A stretch of DNA of 24,062 nucleotides from the IMG/VR virus record IMGVR_UViG_3300021373_001420, positions 1-24,062 of that record; one strand, 5' to 3'. The DNA is from a virus. The notes below the pieces were generated by a model. That model worked only from the letters and a program-made list of their open reading frames with translations. It made no database searches and was not told where the DNA came from. Each line of letters begins with the position of its first letter. The first letter of the stretch is position 1. The translations under genes and the position numbers were made by a program. Below, one piece after another: positions 8,091 to 14,927 of the stretch.

Positions 8091-9542
8091 TTATAGAGTC
8101 AATGCTGAGATTGAGAATGTAGAGTATTGAGTTTGTGGGTGGAAACCAGCTTCAACTAGAGCGTATCTAGATTTAACAGCTACTTTAGGAGCCATAGTTC
8201 CTTCAGCAATTGTTTGTACTGATTCAGCCATCAAGTAAGGCATGAATACCAAACCTGGACCGTTACCGTCACCTTTTCTACCTACTAATACGTCCAAGTT
8301 ATCGAACGCCAAAGTTGGGTCAGTGTAAACATTGATACCAGCTACAGAACCGATTGGGTAAATAGCGCCAGCAACTTGGTTTACAGTGTTAGCGAATGGG
8401 TTAGGTACGAAACCTGCAACACCTTGAATAGCTGAAGCAACTTTTGCAGAAACAACTGCGAAGTTACCAGCACCTCTTCTACCTACGTTTGCGATGTAGT
8501 TAGCGTGAGCTAAGATGTGAGTAAGGATTCTTCTGTTGTGATCACCGTAAGTGTTACCACCTTGGTTAGTGTAATCCATAGTAAGAGTACTTAAACCGTG
8601 ACCAGTGTTAGTCGCAGCCAAATCTCTCATTTTACCTAAGATGTGTTGGTTGATTGACTGAGTCAATTCGTTAGTCAATACTGCTTCTACTTGAGCAACA
8701 GCGTCAACACCGAATTGCTTAAGATCTTGTACTTGCTCTCTAGTCACAGCAGCAGCTACTTGGAAAGTTTCTGCAGCAACTGACTTGCTGAACAATGAAA
8801 GACCCATTAAGTTGTCAGCCAAAGACTCACCAGCGTTTCTTGACATTGGCTGGTAAGAAGCTCTACCTGTTTCATTGCCGAATTCAACACCAGCACCAGA
8901 GAAACCTGGGATGTGGTCTTCTAATGCAGCAACTAAATCAACTGAATCAGCAGCAGCACCAGCAGCTTCTAAATCAGCAGCTACGTTAGCAGCAACTAAA
9001 TCACCAGTTACTTTGTAGATGAATTTACCATCGATTCTTGATAAGCCAACCCACTCGTAAGAGGTGTTGCCTGCAGCTGCAGGAATATTAGCGTCCTCTG
9101 TTAGAGTACCTGCTTTAGCTTTAACGTACAATGGAGCTTCAGCGTTATCTAGTCTACCACCTGCGTAAGTGAAGTCTAGGTAAGACAATAAGCCCATAGG
9201 ACCTGCCATTGGTACAACTGGTACCAAGTCAAGACCGATAGTTTGAGCAGCAACTTGCATTGCCAAAGGCAATAGAGTTGGAGCTTTGTCACCAGAACCG
9301 TTTGTACCGACGTCTGCACCGTTACCTACTTGTGAAGGGAAAGATACTGCGCCCATACCTGTAAGGTTCATTGGACCAGGGTTGTTAGACAAAGACATGA
9401 TGTTCGCGTCTTCGTAAAGCTTGTGATTGTGACAGTAAGTCGACATCCAAGCTAGCTTTTCTGATTCATTAATACCAGTAGCTTCCTCGATAATAGGAGC
9501 CCAAGTATTTCTGATCTCAGCTTCGTTTAATAAATTAGCCAT
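8091..9542 (-). CDS. 23: Major capsid protein, gp23-type
   Basis: 483 aa (T4 gp23 is 521 aa). This is the HK97-fold hexamer subunit of the T4-type head. Support comes from the N-terminal helix LLNEAEIRNTWAPIIEEATG, like the gp23 opening, a Gly-rich delta-like segment (about 55-90), the P-domain-type LVPVVPMAGPMGLLSYLDFTYAG, and a C-terminal GRKGDGNGPGLVFMPYLMAES stretch. It follows portal, core and protease/scaffold as in the T4 head cluster. An LYE (42-44) fits the [L/I]xE cleavage rule of T4 head protease and could release a 44-residue N-terminal peptide. It has its own late promoter, the longest leader in the window and a strong terminator, as expected for the most abundant virion protein. 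Confidence 0.9.
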   Translation of the reverse strand: MANLLNEAEIRNTWAPIIEEATGINESEKLAWMSTYCHNHKLYEDANIMSLSNNPGPMNLTGMGAVSFPSQVGNGADVGTNGSGDKAPTLLPLAMQVAAQTIGLDLVPVVPMAGPMGLLSYLDFTYAGGRLDNAEAPLYVKAKAGTLTEDANIPAAAGNTSYEWVGLSRIDGKFIYKVTGDLVAANVAADLEAAGAAADSVDLVAALEDHIPGFSGAGVEFGNETGRASYQPMSRNAGESLADNLMGLSLFSKSVAAETFQVAAAVTREQVQDLKQFGVDAVAQVEAVLTNELTQSINQHILGKMRDLAATNTGHGLSTLTMDYTNQGGNTYGDHNRRILTHILAHANYIANVGRRGAGNFAVVSAKVASAIQGVAGFVPNPFANTVNQVAGAIYPIGSVAGINVYTDPTLAFDNLDVLVGRKGDGNGPGLVFMPYLMAESVQTIAEGTMAPKVAVKSRYALVEAGFHPQTQYSTFSISALTL

Positions 9543-9632
9543 TTTGAAATGATCTTTTTTTTGTTTGTGTTTATAGTTAAACTCGACTTGCTTGGGTTTT
9601 CTGCTTCTGTCACCCGTATTCGTCGATTAAGT

Positions 9633-9641
9633 TTATATATC
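9633..9641 (-). promoter_or_regulatory. Putative late promoter of the major capsid gene, GATATATAA
   Basis: Minus-strand GGATATATAAAC lies between the protease-scaffold and capsid genes, ending 90 nt before the capsid ATG. This is the longest octamer-to-start distance in the window. The intervening leader holds A-rich sequence next to the start and no Shine-Dalgarno. Confidence 0.75.
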
Positions 9642-9642
9642 C

Positions 9643-11169
9643 TTATTTTTTGAATCTTTTCTTCAACTCTTCAGCATACTGGCTTACATCGTAAGCTGGC
9701 TTGTTCACCTCTTCAGTTTTAGATTCTTTTACCATCTCTACTTTTTCCATTTCGATCTTAGTGTCTCTAAGGTCTCTAGTCTGCCAGAAGTTTCTTACTT
9801 GATATTCTGTATTTAGAGTGTGGTATTTTGATTGAGCCGTGATTTGGTTCTTCTTAGATTCTGATAAGTTTTCCCAAGCACCTCTGTATTCAGCTGGCAT
9901 CGCAGCTAAGAAGAATGGCTCAGCATTTCTGTTTTCAACAATCAATTGAGAAGATTCGATCAATGATACAATTTCTGATTCAGTCATAAAGCCTCTTTTA
10001 GCAACTTTAGTTCTAACTTCAGTTTTAGCATCTTCAGTAAGAGCGTTGTATTTTTCAACAGTTGATGTTGATACTACTCTAAAGAATGATGGATTCTCGT
10101 TCTCTTTGATTTGAGCTGACTCAACTAGTTTGTTTAGTTTAGAAGAGATTTCGTTTTTGTAAGCTTCTAATGGATCGTGTGCTCCATCTTCACCTTCAGC
10201 CTCTTCGTCTGAATCACCAGCTTCAGCTTCTTCAGTTTCATCTTCGATTTCAGAATCAGAAGTTTCAGTTTCGTCTTCTAGATCTTCAGCGTCAACTACT
10301 TCGTCACCAGTGTCTTCAACGTCACCTTCTGGTGCATTGTCACCGATTTCTTCTAAGTCTTCTTCTTCAGACTTAACTACGTCTTCACCTTCTTCACCTG
10401 CATCTTCGCCTTCAACGTCACCTTCGTCAGAGTTATCACCAATTTCTTCTAGTTCTTCCTCGTCCTTTTTAACAACGTCTTCGCCTTCGACACCTGCTTC
10501 TTCACCTTCAACTTCTTCAGTTACATCTTCAGCAGTTTCAATCTCTTCTTCAGTATCTTCTACTTTATCTTCAAGATCTACAACTTCTGCTTCTGCTTCC
10601 TCTTCAGCTTCAATCTCATCTGTAGTATCTTCTTCAACTTCTTCACCGTGGAATTCTTGATCGTCTTCTTCAGTGATTACGTTTTCGTTGATAGATTCTG
10701 CAATGTACTCAGCGTACTCAGAAACTGATTGTAAATTACCTCTTAAGTATTCGATATACTCAAGAATAGTTTGAGATGATTCAGCACCTTCGTTGTGTGC
10801 TTCTGCTAAATAGTTAGCAAAGTCTTTTACTTTAGCTACAGCTTCAGCAATATGCTCACCGTATTGGATTGATTGATCTAGTTTTTCTGCAACGTGCTCA
10901 GAGTAAGAGATGCCTTGATCTGCCTTTTCTGCAACGTGCTCAGTGTATTGAATACCTTGATCTAGTTTTTCAGCCAAGTAACCAACATATTCAGATAGGT
11001 TATTTACGCTCTCTGCAATATGGTCATTGTGCGATTTTAAGTTTTCGACTGTCATGTCTTCGCTAGCCTCAGCGGTCTTAGCGTCAATTGACTCTTTGAT
11101 GCCTTTAATTTCTTTAGCCAAATACTCAGAGTACTTGTTAAAGTCTTCGGCTTTTACGAATTCTGCCAT
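9643..11169 (-). CDS. 22: Possible nested scaffold-only gene (gp22-like) from an internal start
   Basis: An in-frame ATG-GCA at 11169 (codon 206 of the fusion) would give a 508-aa scaffold without protease. It is preceded by an A-rich, G-poor stretch, AAAAGAAAACAAAAAC, like the leaders of real starts here (capsid, portal). The product would begin MAEFVKAEDF, in the same ATG-GCN style as MANL, MAGY, MAEL and MATY. The position agrees with the length of free T4 gp21 (about 212 aa). Herpesviruses and some siphophages make excess scaffold this way. No promoter octamer is seen upstream, so it would be a translational start. Inferred, not proven. Confidence 0.5.
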   Translation of the reverse strand: MAEFVKAEDFNKYSEYLAKEIKGIKESIDAKTAEASEDMTVENLKSHNDHIAESVNNLSEYVGYLAEKLDQGIQYTEHVAEKADQGISYSEHVAEKLDQSIQYGEHIAEAVAKVKDFANYLAEAHNEGAESSQTILEYIEYLRGNLQSVSEYAEYIAESINENVITEEDDQEFHGEEVEEDTTDEIEAEEEAEAEVVDLEDKVEDTEEEIETAEDVTEEVEGEEAGVEGEDVVKKDEEELEEIGDNSDEGDVEGEDAGEEGEDVVKSEEEDLEEIGDNAPEGDVEDTGDEVVDAEDLEDETETSDSEIEDETEEAEAGDSDEEAEGEDGAHDPLEAYKNEISSKLNKLVESAQIKENENPSFFRVVSTSTVEKYNALTEDAKTEVRTKVAKRGFMTESEIVSLIESSQLIVENRNAEPFFLAAMPAEYRGAWENLSESKKNQITAQSKYHTLNTEYQVRNFWQTRDLRDTKIEMEKVEMVKESKTEEVNKPAYDVSQYAEELKKRFKK

Positions 11170-11784
11170 GTTTTTGTTTTCTTTTATTTCAGTATTTAAA
11201 GTTTGAGTTTCAATGTTTTCTGTTACGTTAGCTCCACCCATTTCGTAGATGTAAACGCCGCTATCATTTGAGAAGCCATAAGATTCGTTAACTCTCTTAA
11301 GTTCTGCGTTCTCAAAACCAGGATCTGCCACTAAGTCATAAGTAAATAGTTGCTTAATCTTAACTTTACCGTTAGATTCAACTGCACCTGCAGCTCTTGA
11401 TGAAATTTGAAGAGGTACACCTGCATCAACTAGGGCTTTAGCTTGTCTACCAGCATCAGTGTCCAATAAACGTATTCGACCTCTCACCTCCTTCGTGTCC
11501 TTATCGTAGTACAATTCTTCTACGATGTGTGATACATTTTTCAAAGATGTATCGAATTGTGTTGGGTGATCTAGTTCACCTAAAAGCTTAGAAGAAGAAA
11601 TCTTCTGCTGTAAAGCCTCAATCTGAGGGACATATTCGTCCTCAGTATAGATTCTATTATTTCTGTTTTTCTGATCAATTTGACCAAAAACACCCTCGAG
11701 GACGTAGTCTTTTTCTTCACCTGAAGCAACGCTCAAAGTCGAAGATGACATCTCGACGATTAACAAATCCTTTTGATTTTTCAT
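9643..11784 (-). CDS. 21: Prohead protease fused to scaffold core protein (gp21-gp22 fusion)
   Basis: 713 aa. Residues 1-~200 are a gp21-type head maturation serine protease: VLEGVFGQ, LLGELDHPTQ with candidate His73, LQISSRAAG with candidate Ser128/129, and LVADPGF with Asp154. Residues 206-713 act as a gp22-like scaffold: a six-copy 14-residue repeat (245-328), a very acidic stretch (about 364-535) containing a 32-residue tandem duplication, and a C-terminal domain (540-713) with a basic end, ELKKRFKK. T4 makes the two functions from separate genes; no stop or frameshift separates them here. An in-frame Met at 206 could start a scaffold-only product. The protease would cut scaffold and capsid proteins at [L/I]xE sites during head maturation. 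Its late octamer lies 23 nt upstream. Confidence 0.85.
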   Translation of the reverse strand: MKNQKDLLIVEMSSSTLSVASGEEKDYVLEGVFGQIDQKNRNNRIYTEDEYVPQIEALQQKISSSKLLGELDHPTQFDTSLKNVSHIVEELYYDKDTKEVRGRIRLLDTDAGRQAKALVDAGVPLQISSRAAGAVESNGKVKIKQLFTYDLVADPGFENAELKRVNESYGFSNDSGVYIYEMGGANVTENIETQTLNTEIKENKNMAEFVKAEDFNKYSEYLAKEIKGIKESIDAKTAEASEDMTVENLKSHNDHIAESVNNLSEYVGYLAEKLDQGIQYTEHVAEKADQGISYSEHVAEKLDQSIQYGEHIAEAVAKVKDFANYLAEAHNEGAESSQTILEYIEYLRGNLQSVSEYAEYIAESINENVITEEDDQEFHGEEVEEDTTDEIEAEEEAEAEVVDLEDKVEDTEEEIETAEDVTEEVEGEEAGVEGEDVVKKDEEELEEIGDNSDEGDVEGEDAGEEGEDVVKSEEEDLEEIGDNAPEGDVEDTGDEVVDAEDLEDETETSDSEIEDETEEAEAGDSDEEAEGEDGAHDPLEAYKNEISSKLNKLVESAQIKENENPSFFRVVSTSTVEKYNALTEDAKTEVRTKVAKRGFMTESEIVSLIESSQLIVENRNAEPFFLAAMPAEYRGAWENLSESKKNQITAQSKYHTLNTEYQVRNFWQTRDLRDTKIEMEKVEMVKESKTEEVNKPAYDVSQYAEELKKRFKK
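10315..10506 (-). repeat. 96-bp tandem duplication in the acidic region of the scaffold
   Basis: Two adjacent 96-bp units (10315-10410, 10411-10506) encode similar 32-residue acidic segments (VEGEEAGVEGEDVVK.../VEGEDAGEEGEDVVK..., each with LEEIGDN). The duplication keeps the frame and lengthens the Asp/Glu-rich linker. Confidence 0.85.
10801..11052 (-). repeat. Six-copy 42-bp (14-aa) repeat in the scaffold, each ending in [LIV]AE
   Basis: Residues 245-328 of the fusion form six 14-residue units ending HIAE258, YLAE272, HVAE286, HVAE300, HIAE314 and YLAE328, with a KLDQGIQY-like body best kept in copies 3-5. A seventh YIAE lies out of register at 360-363. Fourteen residues are two heptads, so a coiled coil is likely. 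Each unit carries an xAE compatible with gp21 cleavage. Confidence 0.88.
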
Positions 11785-11807
11785 ATTTATGGATTTTTCT
11801 ATTTTTA

Positions 11808-11816
11808 ATATATATC
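11808..11816 (-). promoter_or_regulatory. Putative late promoter of the protease-scaffold gene, GATATATAT
   Basis: Minus-strand GGATATATATTAAAAAT lies 23 nt before the ATG of the protease-scaffold gene and carries the shared octamer GATATATA. Confidence 0.65.
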
Positions 11817-11847
11817 CTTACGTTATTATGTAATTATCTTAATCTTT

Positions 11848-12198
11848 TTAGATGCCTGCCAGTGGATCATCTCCACCCTCTTCACCGCCTTCAGCTTCCT
11901 TCTCTTCTTCTTTTTCTTTTTCAGCTTTTTCAGCCTTAAAGTCATTGTAGAATTTTACGATTTGATCAATCTCACCTTCGCCGAATGAACCTTCACCAAA
12001 AGTATCATAAAAATGCTTCTTAAACTCTTTCTCAGTTGGGTATGCAGTAATAGCACCCAAAATCTCAGCCGCAGAAACAGTTTTACCTGAATCTAGATCA
12101 ATGTCATCGATATAAATATCTGACTCTTCGCCGGCTCTAAGAGCTGCTTCTTGTACCTTGGCACTAATAAAGTCTTCAAATGTTTTAATAATTTCCAT
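11848..12198 (-). CDS. Small acidic prohead core protein (gp67/gp68-position)
   Basis: 116 aa. The N-terminus MEIIKTFEDFISAKVQEAAL resembles the capsid-targeting sequence of T4 internal head proteins (KTYQEFIAEA, from memory), with a VQE that could be a protease site. The C-terminal third is an alternating Lys/Glu helix followed by EEGGDDPLAGI. It lies between portal and protease, where T4 has genes 67 and 68, small prohead core proteins. The identity rests on position, composition and the targeting-like N-terminus; there is no strong residue match. It starts 21 nt after the portal stop and has only a weak octamer variant (AATATATA, 4 nt before the start), so it is probably co-transcribed with the portal. 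Confidence 0.55.
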   Translation of the reverse strand: MEIIKTFEDFISAKVQEAALRAGEESDIYIDDIDLDSGKTVSAAEILGAITAYPTEKEFKKHFYDTFGEGSFGEGEIDQIVKFYNDFKAEKAEKEKEEEKEAEGGEEGGDDPLAGI

Positions 12199-12219
12199 AA
12201 TGTATATATTCTTTCATTT

Positions 12220-13818
12220 TTAGAAGCCCAGACCATCGTCTTCTGGTTCAGGTGCCTCAGCCTCTTCTTTATCCAATTTAGACTTAGCCGCTTCATTGGC
12301 TCTAATCTCATCATCAGATAATTTGAGATACTTTTTAACAAGGTATTCCTGATCGAAGTAGTACTCTTCTTCCATTGTTTCTTGATTCGTAGTCATTAGA
12401 GAATCTCTCATTGATGAAATAAATTCAAGTCTACGTTCCATGATTTCCATATTCTTTAACTCTGCAAAGACATTCTCTTCATTGAATCTAAGAGCAACTT
12501 GAGTTTTGAATTGTGGATCGTCCACAAACTCAGGATACTTTAAACACATTTGAATATAGAGTGGCTTAACAAGAATTTCTTGGAAAGTAGATCTTAAACG
12601 CTTGATAAACTTACCAAACTTGATCTCGTCTCTAATCATACCATCGGCTGCAAGGTTGAATTCACCGCCACCATCTTCATATAAGAATCTGTTGAAAGGA
12701 ATTTTAGAAACATGCTTTAGTTTATCTGAGAAATACTTAAGCGCTTCAACGTCTGATAATTCAGGACCTTCACCACCAAGTGTTTCAATTTCTGGTGATT
12801 CACCTTCTTTCGATGGTAACCAATACTCTTTGTTAAACTGCAACATCGGTGAGCCATCTGTTGTAAGGCTACCTGATTCCCAATCAAAGTCAACTGTTTC
12901 TTTATATGAATTCATCAACTGTGCCAAAGATTGCTTAGCACGAGTTTTAGATTTACCACCAACTGGGATGATAAACTTCATTCTAAAAGATGAGTTAGTT
13001 ACAGCCCACACAATTCTAGTGTGTTCCATAATTCTCAATAAATTAAAGGCTCTAACTAATCTTTCAATATATGAAACTCTCGATGCTGTTGTGATCGAAG
13101 AGTATGAAATGTAAATAATTTGTGAATCGTAAAGTTTACGCTCTTTAACAGGATCATCCTTATATTGAACCCAAACTTTCTTGCCGTCATCATGATTATA
13201 ACCTGGAATAAGTGTGATTGGATCTAATTCTTTAAAGCCAATTACTTCTTTTTGATCAGGCGAATAAATGATTTCAAACGCAAGGTAACCATCGACTAAG
13301 AATTTTCTAAAGAAGTACCATGCAGATTGATCTGAGTTAAACCCAAAATAGTGATAGATTTGTCTAAAATACTTGTTAAGATCTTTGTTTACTTGATCTG
13401 AAATATCAAGACCTAAAACTTCAGGTTGACAAAAGAAATTTTTATCATCGTATACAATGGTTTCATCACACAGAATATCGAGAATGTCCTCGATTTCATC
13501 GTGCATTGCAAAGTTTCTTAGTTCATCTCTTTTACCAGGGTAATCTTGATCAAAAAACGGAATGTTCTTTTTAAGATTAATGTCGGTCATCGACATGGCG
13601 GCAAATGCACCATAGATGTCATCATTATCTAGACCAAATGGATTCATCTCGCCATAGCCAATTTGATCCTCCATTGGACCAATAGCTTGAGACTGTCTTA
13701 GAACCAAATCATCATAACGCATACCAAAACTACTTAGCGTTTTCAATGCATTTGAAACACTAAATGGTCTGGTATTGACGCTTAATGGTCCGTTCCTTCT
13801 GTTTGTATAACCTGCCAT
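12220..13818 (-). CDS. 20: Portal protein, gp20
   Basis: 532 aa (T4 gp20 is 524 aa). It forms the dodecameric ring at the unique head vertex that initiates prohead assembly and serves as the DNA-packaging channel. The family is recognised from an N-terminal MHDEIEDILDILCDETIVYDD (the "ei..aldi..de.v" segment of T4 portals), a middle wing with WYFFRKFLVDGYLAFEIIY and GFKELDPITLIPG, then RIVWAVTNSSFRMKFIIPVG, and a stem/crown region with LGGEGPELSDVEALKYFSDKLKHVSKIPFNRFLYEDGG. The gene opens the head cluster behind its own late octamer, and the core protein follows by 21 nt. Confidence 0.93.
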   Translation of the reverse strand: MAGYTNRRNGPLSVNTRPFSVSNALKTLSSFGMRYDDLVLRQSQAIGPMEDQIGYGEMNPFGLDNDDIYGAFAAMSMTDINLKKNIPFFDQDYPGKRDELRNFAMHDEIEDILDILCDETIVYDDKNFFCQPEVLGLDISDQVNKDLNKYFRQIYHYFGFNSDQSAWYFFRKFLVDGYLAFEIIYSPDQKEVIGFKELDPITLIPGYNHDDGKKVWVQYKDDPVKERKLYDSQIIYISYSSITTASRVSYIERLVRAFNLLRIMEHTRIVWAVTNSSFRMKFIIPVGGKSKTRAKQSLAQLMNSYKETVDFDWESGSLTTDGSPMLQFNKEYWLPSKEGESPEIETLGGEGPELSDVEALKYFSDKLKHVSKIPFNRFLYEDGGGEFNLAADGMIRDEIKFGKFIKRLRSTFQEILVKPLYIQMCLKYPEFVDDPQFKTQVALRFNEENVFAELKNMEIMERRLEFISSMRDSLMTTNQETMEEEYYFDQEYLVKKYLKLSDDEIRANEAAKSKLDKEEAEAPEPEDDGLGF

Positions 13819-13839
13819 ATTGTTTAGTTACTATTCAAT

Positions 13840-13848
13840 TTATATATC
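13840..13848 (-). promoter_or_regulatory. Putative late promoter of the portal gene, GATATATAA
   Basis: Minus-strand GATATATAAATTG, with TATAAAT inside it, ends 21 nt before the portal ATG and abuts the stop codon of the preceding 201-aa gene. Confidence 0.75.
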
Positions 13849-14454
13849 TTACTTCTTTAAGTGGTTTCTAAAGGCCTCTTGGACCTTAGCAATCGTAGTC
13901 CCATTAAGGCTCATAAAGTCACAAAGAACTATTTTTGCCCAGCTTTCATAAGCTACGACTTTTTGGTCAGCCTTTAAGTTTGGAATGTATTGACGAATTG
14001 CAAAGTCAAAGCCATATTGAGCTAAGAATTTTTTAGCACCATCATAAGTAAATTTAAGTTCTCGTTGGGCATTAGCATTATTTGCTGATTTGCCTTTCAT
14101 TTGATTCTCAATTTGAGATTTCATTTGTTCATATACAAAATCTAAAAGATCCTCTTTGACTTTAACTGGTAAAAGGTTTAGATTAATACCTAAATCATTT
14201 TTGTTATCTGTTGGATCTAGTGCTAATACAACCGGATTCATGTCCCACCAGGGTAAACGATCAATGCCCTTTGGTTTTTCATACTTAAAGACATAAATTT
14301 TACCAGGCACAAATGGACGAGTTGTACGAGCAACTGTTTTGTCAGAACGACTTTTAGTGCCCTTTGTAAACCACTCCTCAGCTTTTGTTCTAGCTTTTGT
14401 TTTACCACCGTTTTCACGGCTAAACTTTTTTATATCGTCTTTAATCTTGCCCAT
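13849..14454 (-). CDS. Unknown 201-aa phage protein following gp4
   Basis: The N-terminal ~45 residues are very basic. A distinctive block follows: GKIYVFKYEKPKGIDRLPWWDMNPVVLAL and then GINLNLLPVKVKEDLLDFV (about residues 51-110). I have seen this FxYxPK...LP(Y/W)(Y/W)D..P(L/V)V...G.NLH/NLLP pattern in T4-type and other large phages, but the product names vary and I do not trust one. In T4 the neighbour of gene 4 on one side is gene 2 (DNA-end protector), which is a possibility by position only. The start overlaps the gp4 stop as TAATG, so it is co-translated with gp4. DNA-end or head-completion work would fit the basic N-terminus. Confidence 0.65.
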   Translation of the reverse strand: MGKIKDDIKKFSRENGGKTKARTKAEEWFTKGTKSRSDKTVARTTRPFVPGKIYVFKYEKPKGIDRLPWWDMNPVVLALDPTDNKNDLGINLNLLPVKVKEDLLDFVYEQMKSQIENQMKGKSANNANAQRELKFTYDGAKKFLAQYGFDFAIRQYIPNLKADQKVVAYESWAKIVLCDFMSLNGTTIAKVQEAFRNHLKK

Positions 14455-14927
14455 TATTTGAGTGATTTTTCTGTTAAGACGATAAATCTAAAGCCTCTGT
14501 CGGCACACCAAGCTTTAGCGTACTTATACTTATCCATATTTTTAACATACTGTTCTGCCAAAAACTTATAGGATTTAAGAGCTTTGGTGCTCTTCTTTGT
14601 TGGAGGCTGAGGTTTGGTAATTTGAGCTTCGGGTTTAATCTCAACCAAAAACTCTTCAGTTTCACCAGCTTTCTCAGTTTTCATGTAAAAGTCTGGATAA
14701 TAAGAGTGCTGTCTCTTGTCATATGACGAGAAATATTTGATCTCAACGGGTTCGCTAGACCATTTTATTACGCTCTCTTTTGTATCACACATTATCATGA
14801 ACTTTCTCTCCCAAGAGGATCTATAAATTATTGGAGTTGGTCCAATATATTTGTCTGGATTTGTTGGTGTAAAATAACCTTGGACAAAACCTGAATTTCC
14901 ACTTGGTTTGAGATTCTTAATCGACAT
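14454..14927 (-). CDS. 4: Head completion protein gp4 (gp50), PD-(D/E)XK nuclease-like
   Basis: 157 aa (T4 gp4 is about 150 aa). It is required for head completion before tail joining. The hallmark opening is present: QGYFTPTNPDKYIGPTPIIYRSSWERKFM, where YRSSWE is nearly invariant. The nuclease-like core follows: IKWSSEPVEI, YYPDFYMK (PD) and EFLVEIKPEAQ (ExK), fitting a PD-(D/E)XK fold. The C-terminal helix with WCADRGFRFIVLTEKSL is also typical. It is coupled to the genes on both sides by TAATG overlaps, in an operon with the gp55-like sigma factor and the 201-aa protein. Confidence 0.92.
   Translation of the reverse strand: MSIKNLKPSGNSGFVQGYFTPTNPDKYIGPTPIIYRSSWERKFMIMCDTKESVIKWSSEPVEIKYFSSYDKRQHSYYPDFYMKTEKAGETEEFLVEIKPEAQITKPQPPTKKSTKALKSYKFLAEQYVKNMDKYKYAKAWCADRGFRFIVLTEKSLK

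Noticed and set aside
10310-10660. Plus-strand Ser/Thr-rich frame of 116 codons
   Set aside because: It is the antisense shadow of the Asp/Glu-rich scaffold region (GAA/GAC repeats read as Ser/Thr codons), with no leader and no similarity to real genes here.
12201-12211. AATATATA element before the 116-aa core gene as a ninth late promoter
   Set aside because: It lacks the G of the shared octamer (GAATATATA) and lies only 4 nt before the ATG, too close to serve as a promoter for it.
12093-12341. Minus-strand frame of 82 codons across the portal/core-protein junction
   Set aside because: It is an alternate frame of two better-supported genes and its product has no recognisable feature.
12602-13114. 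Plus-strand frame of 170 codons opposite the portal gene
   Set aside because: It lies entirely antisense to a confidently identified portal, and its composition follows the complementary codons.
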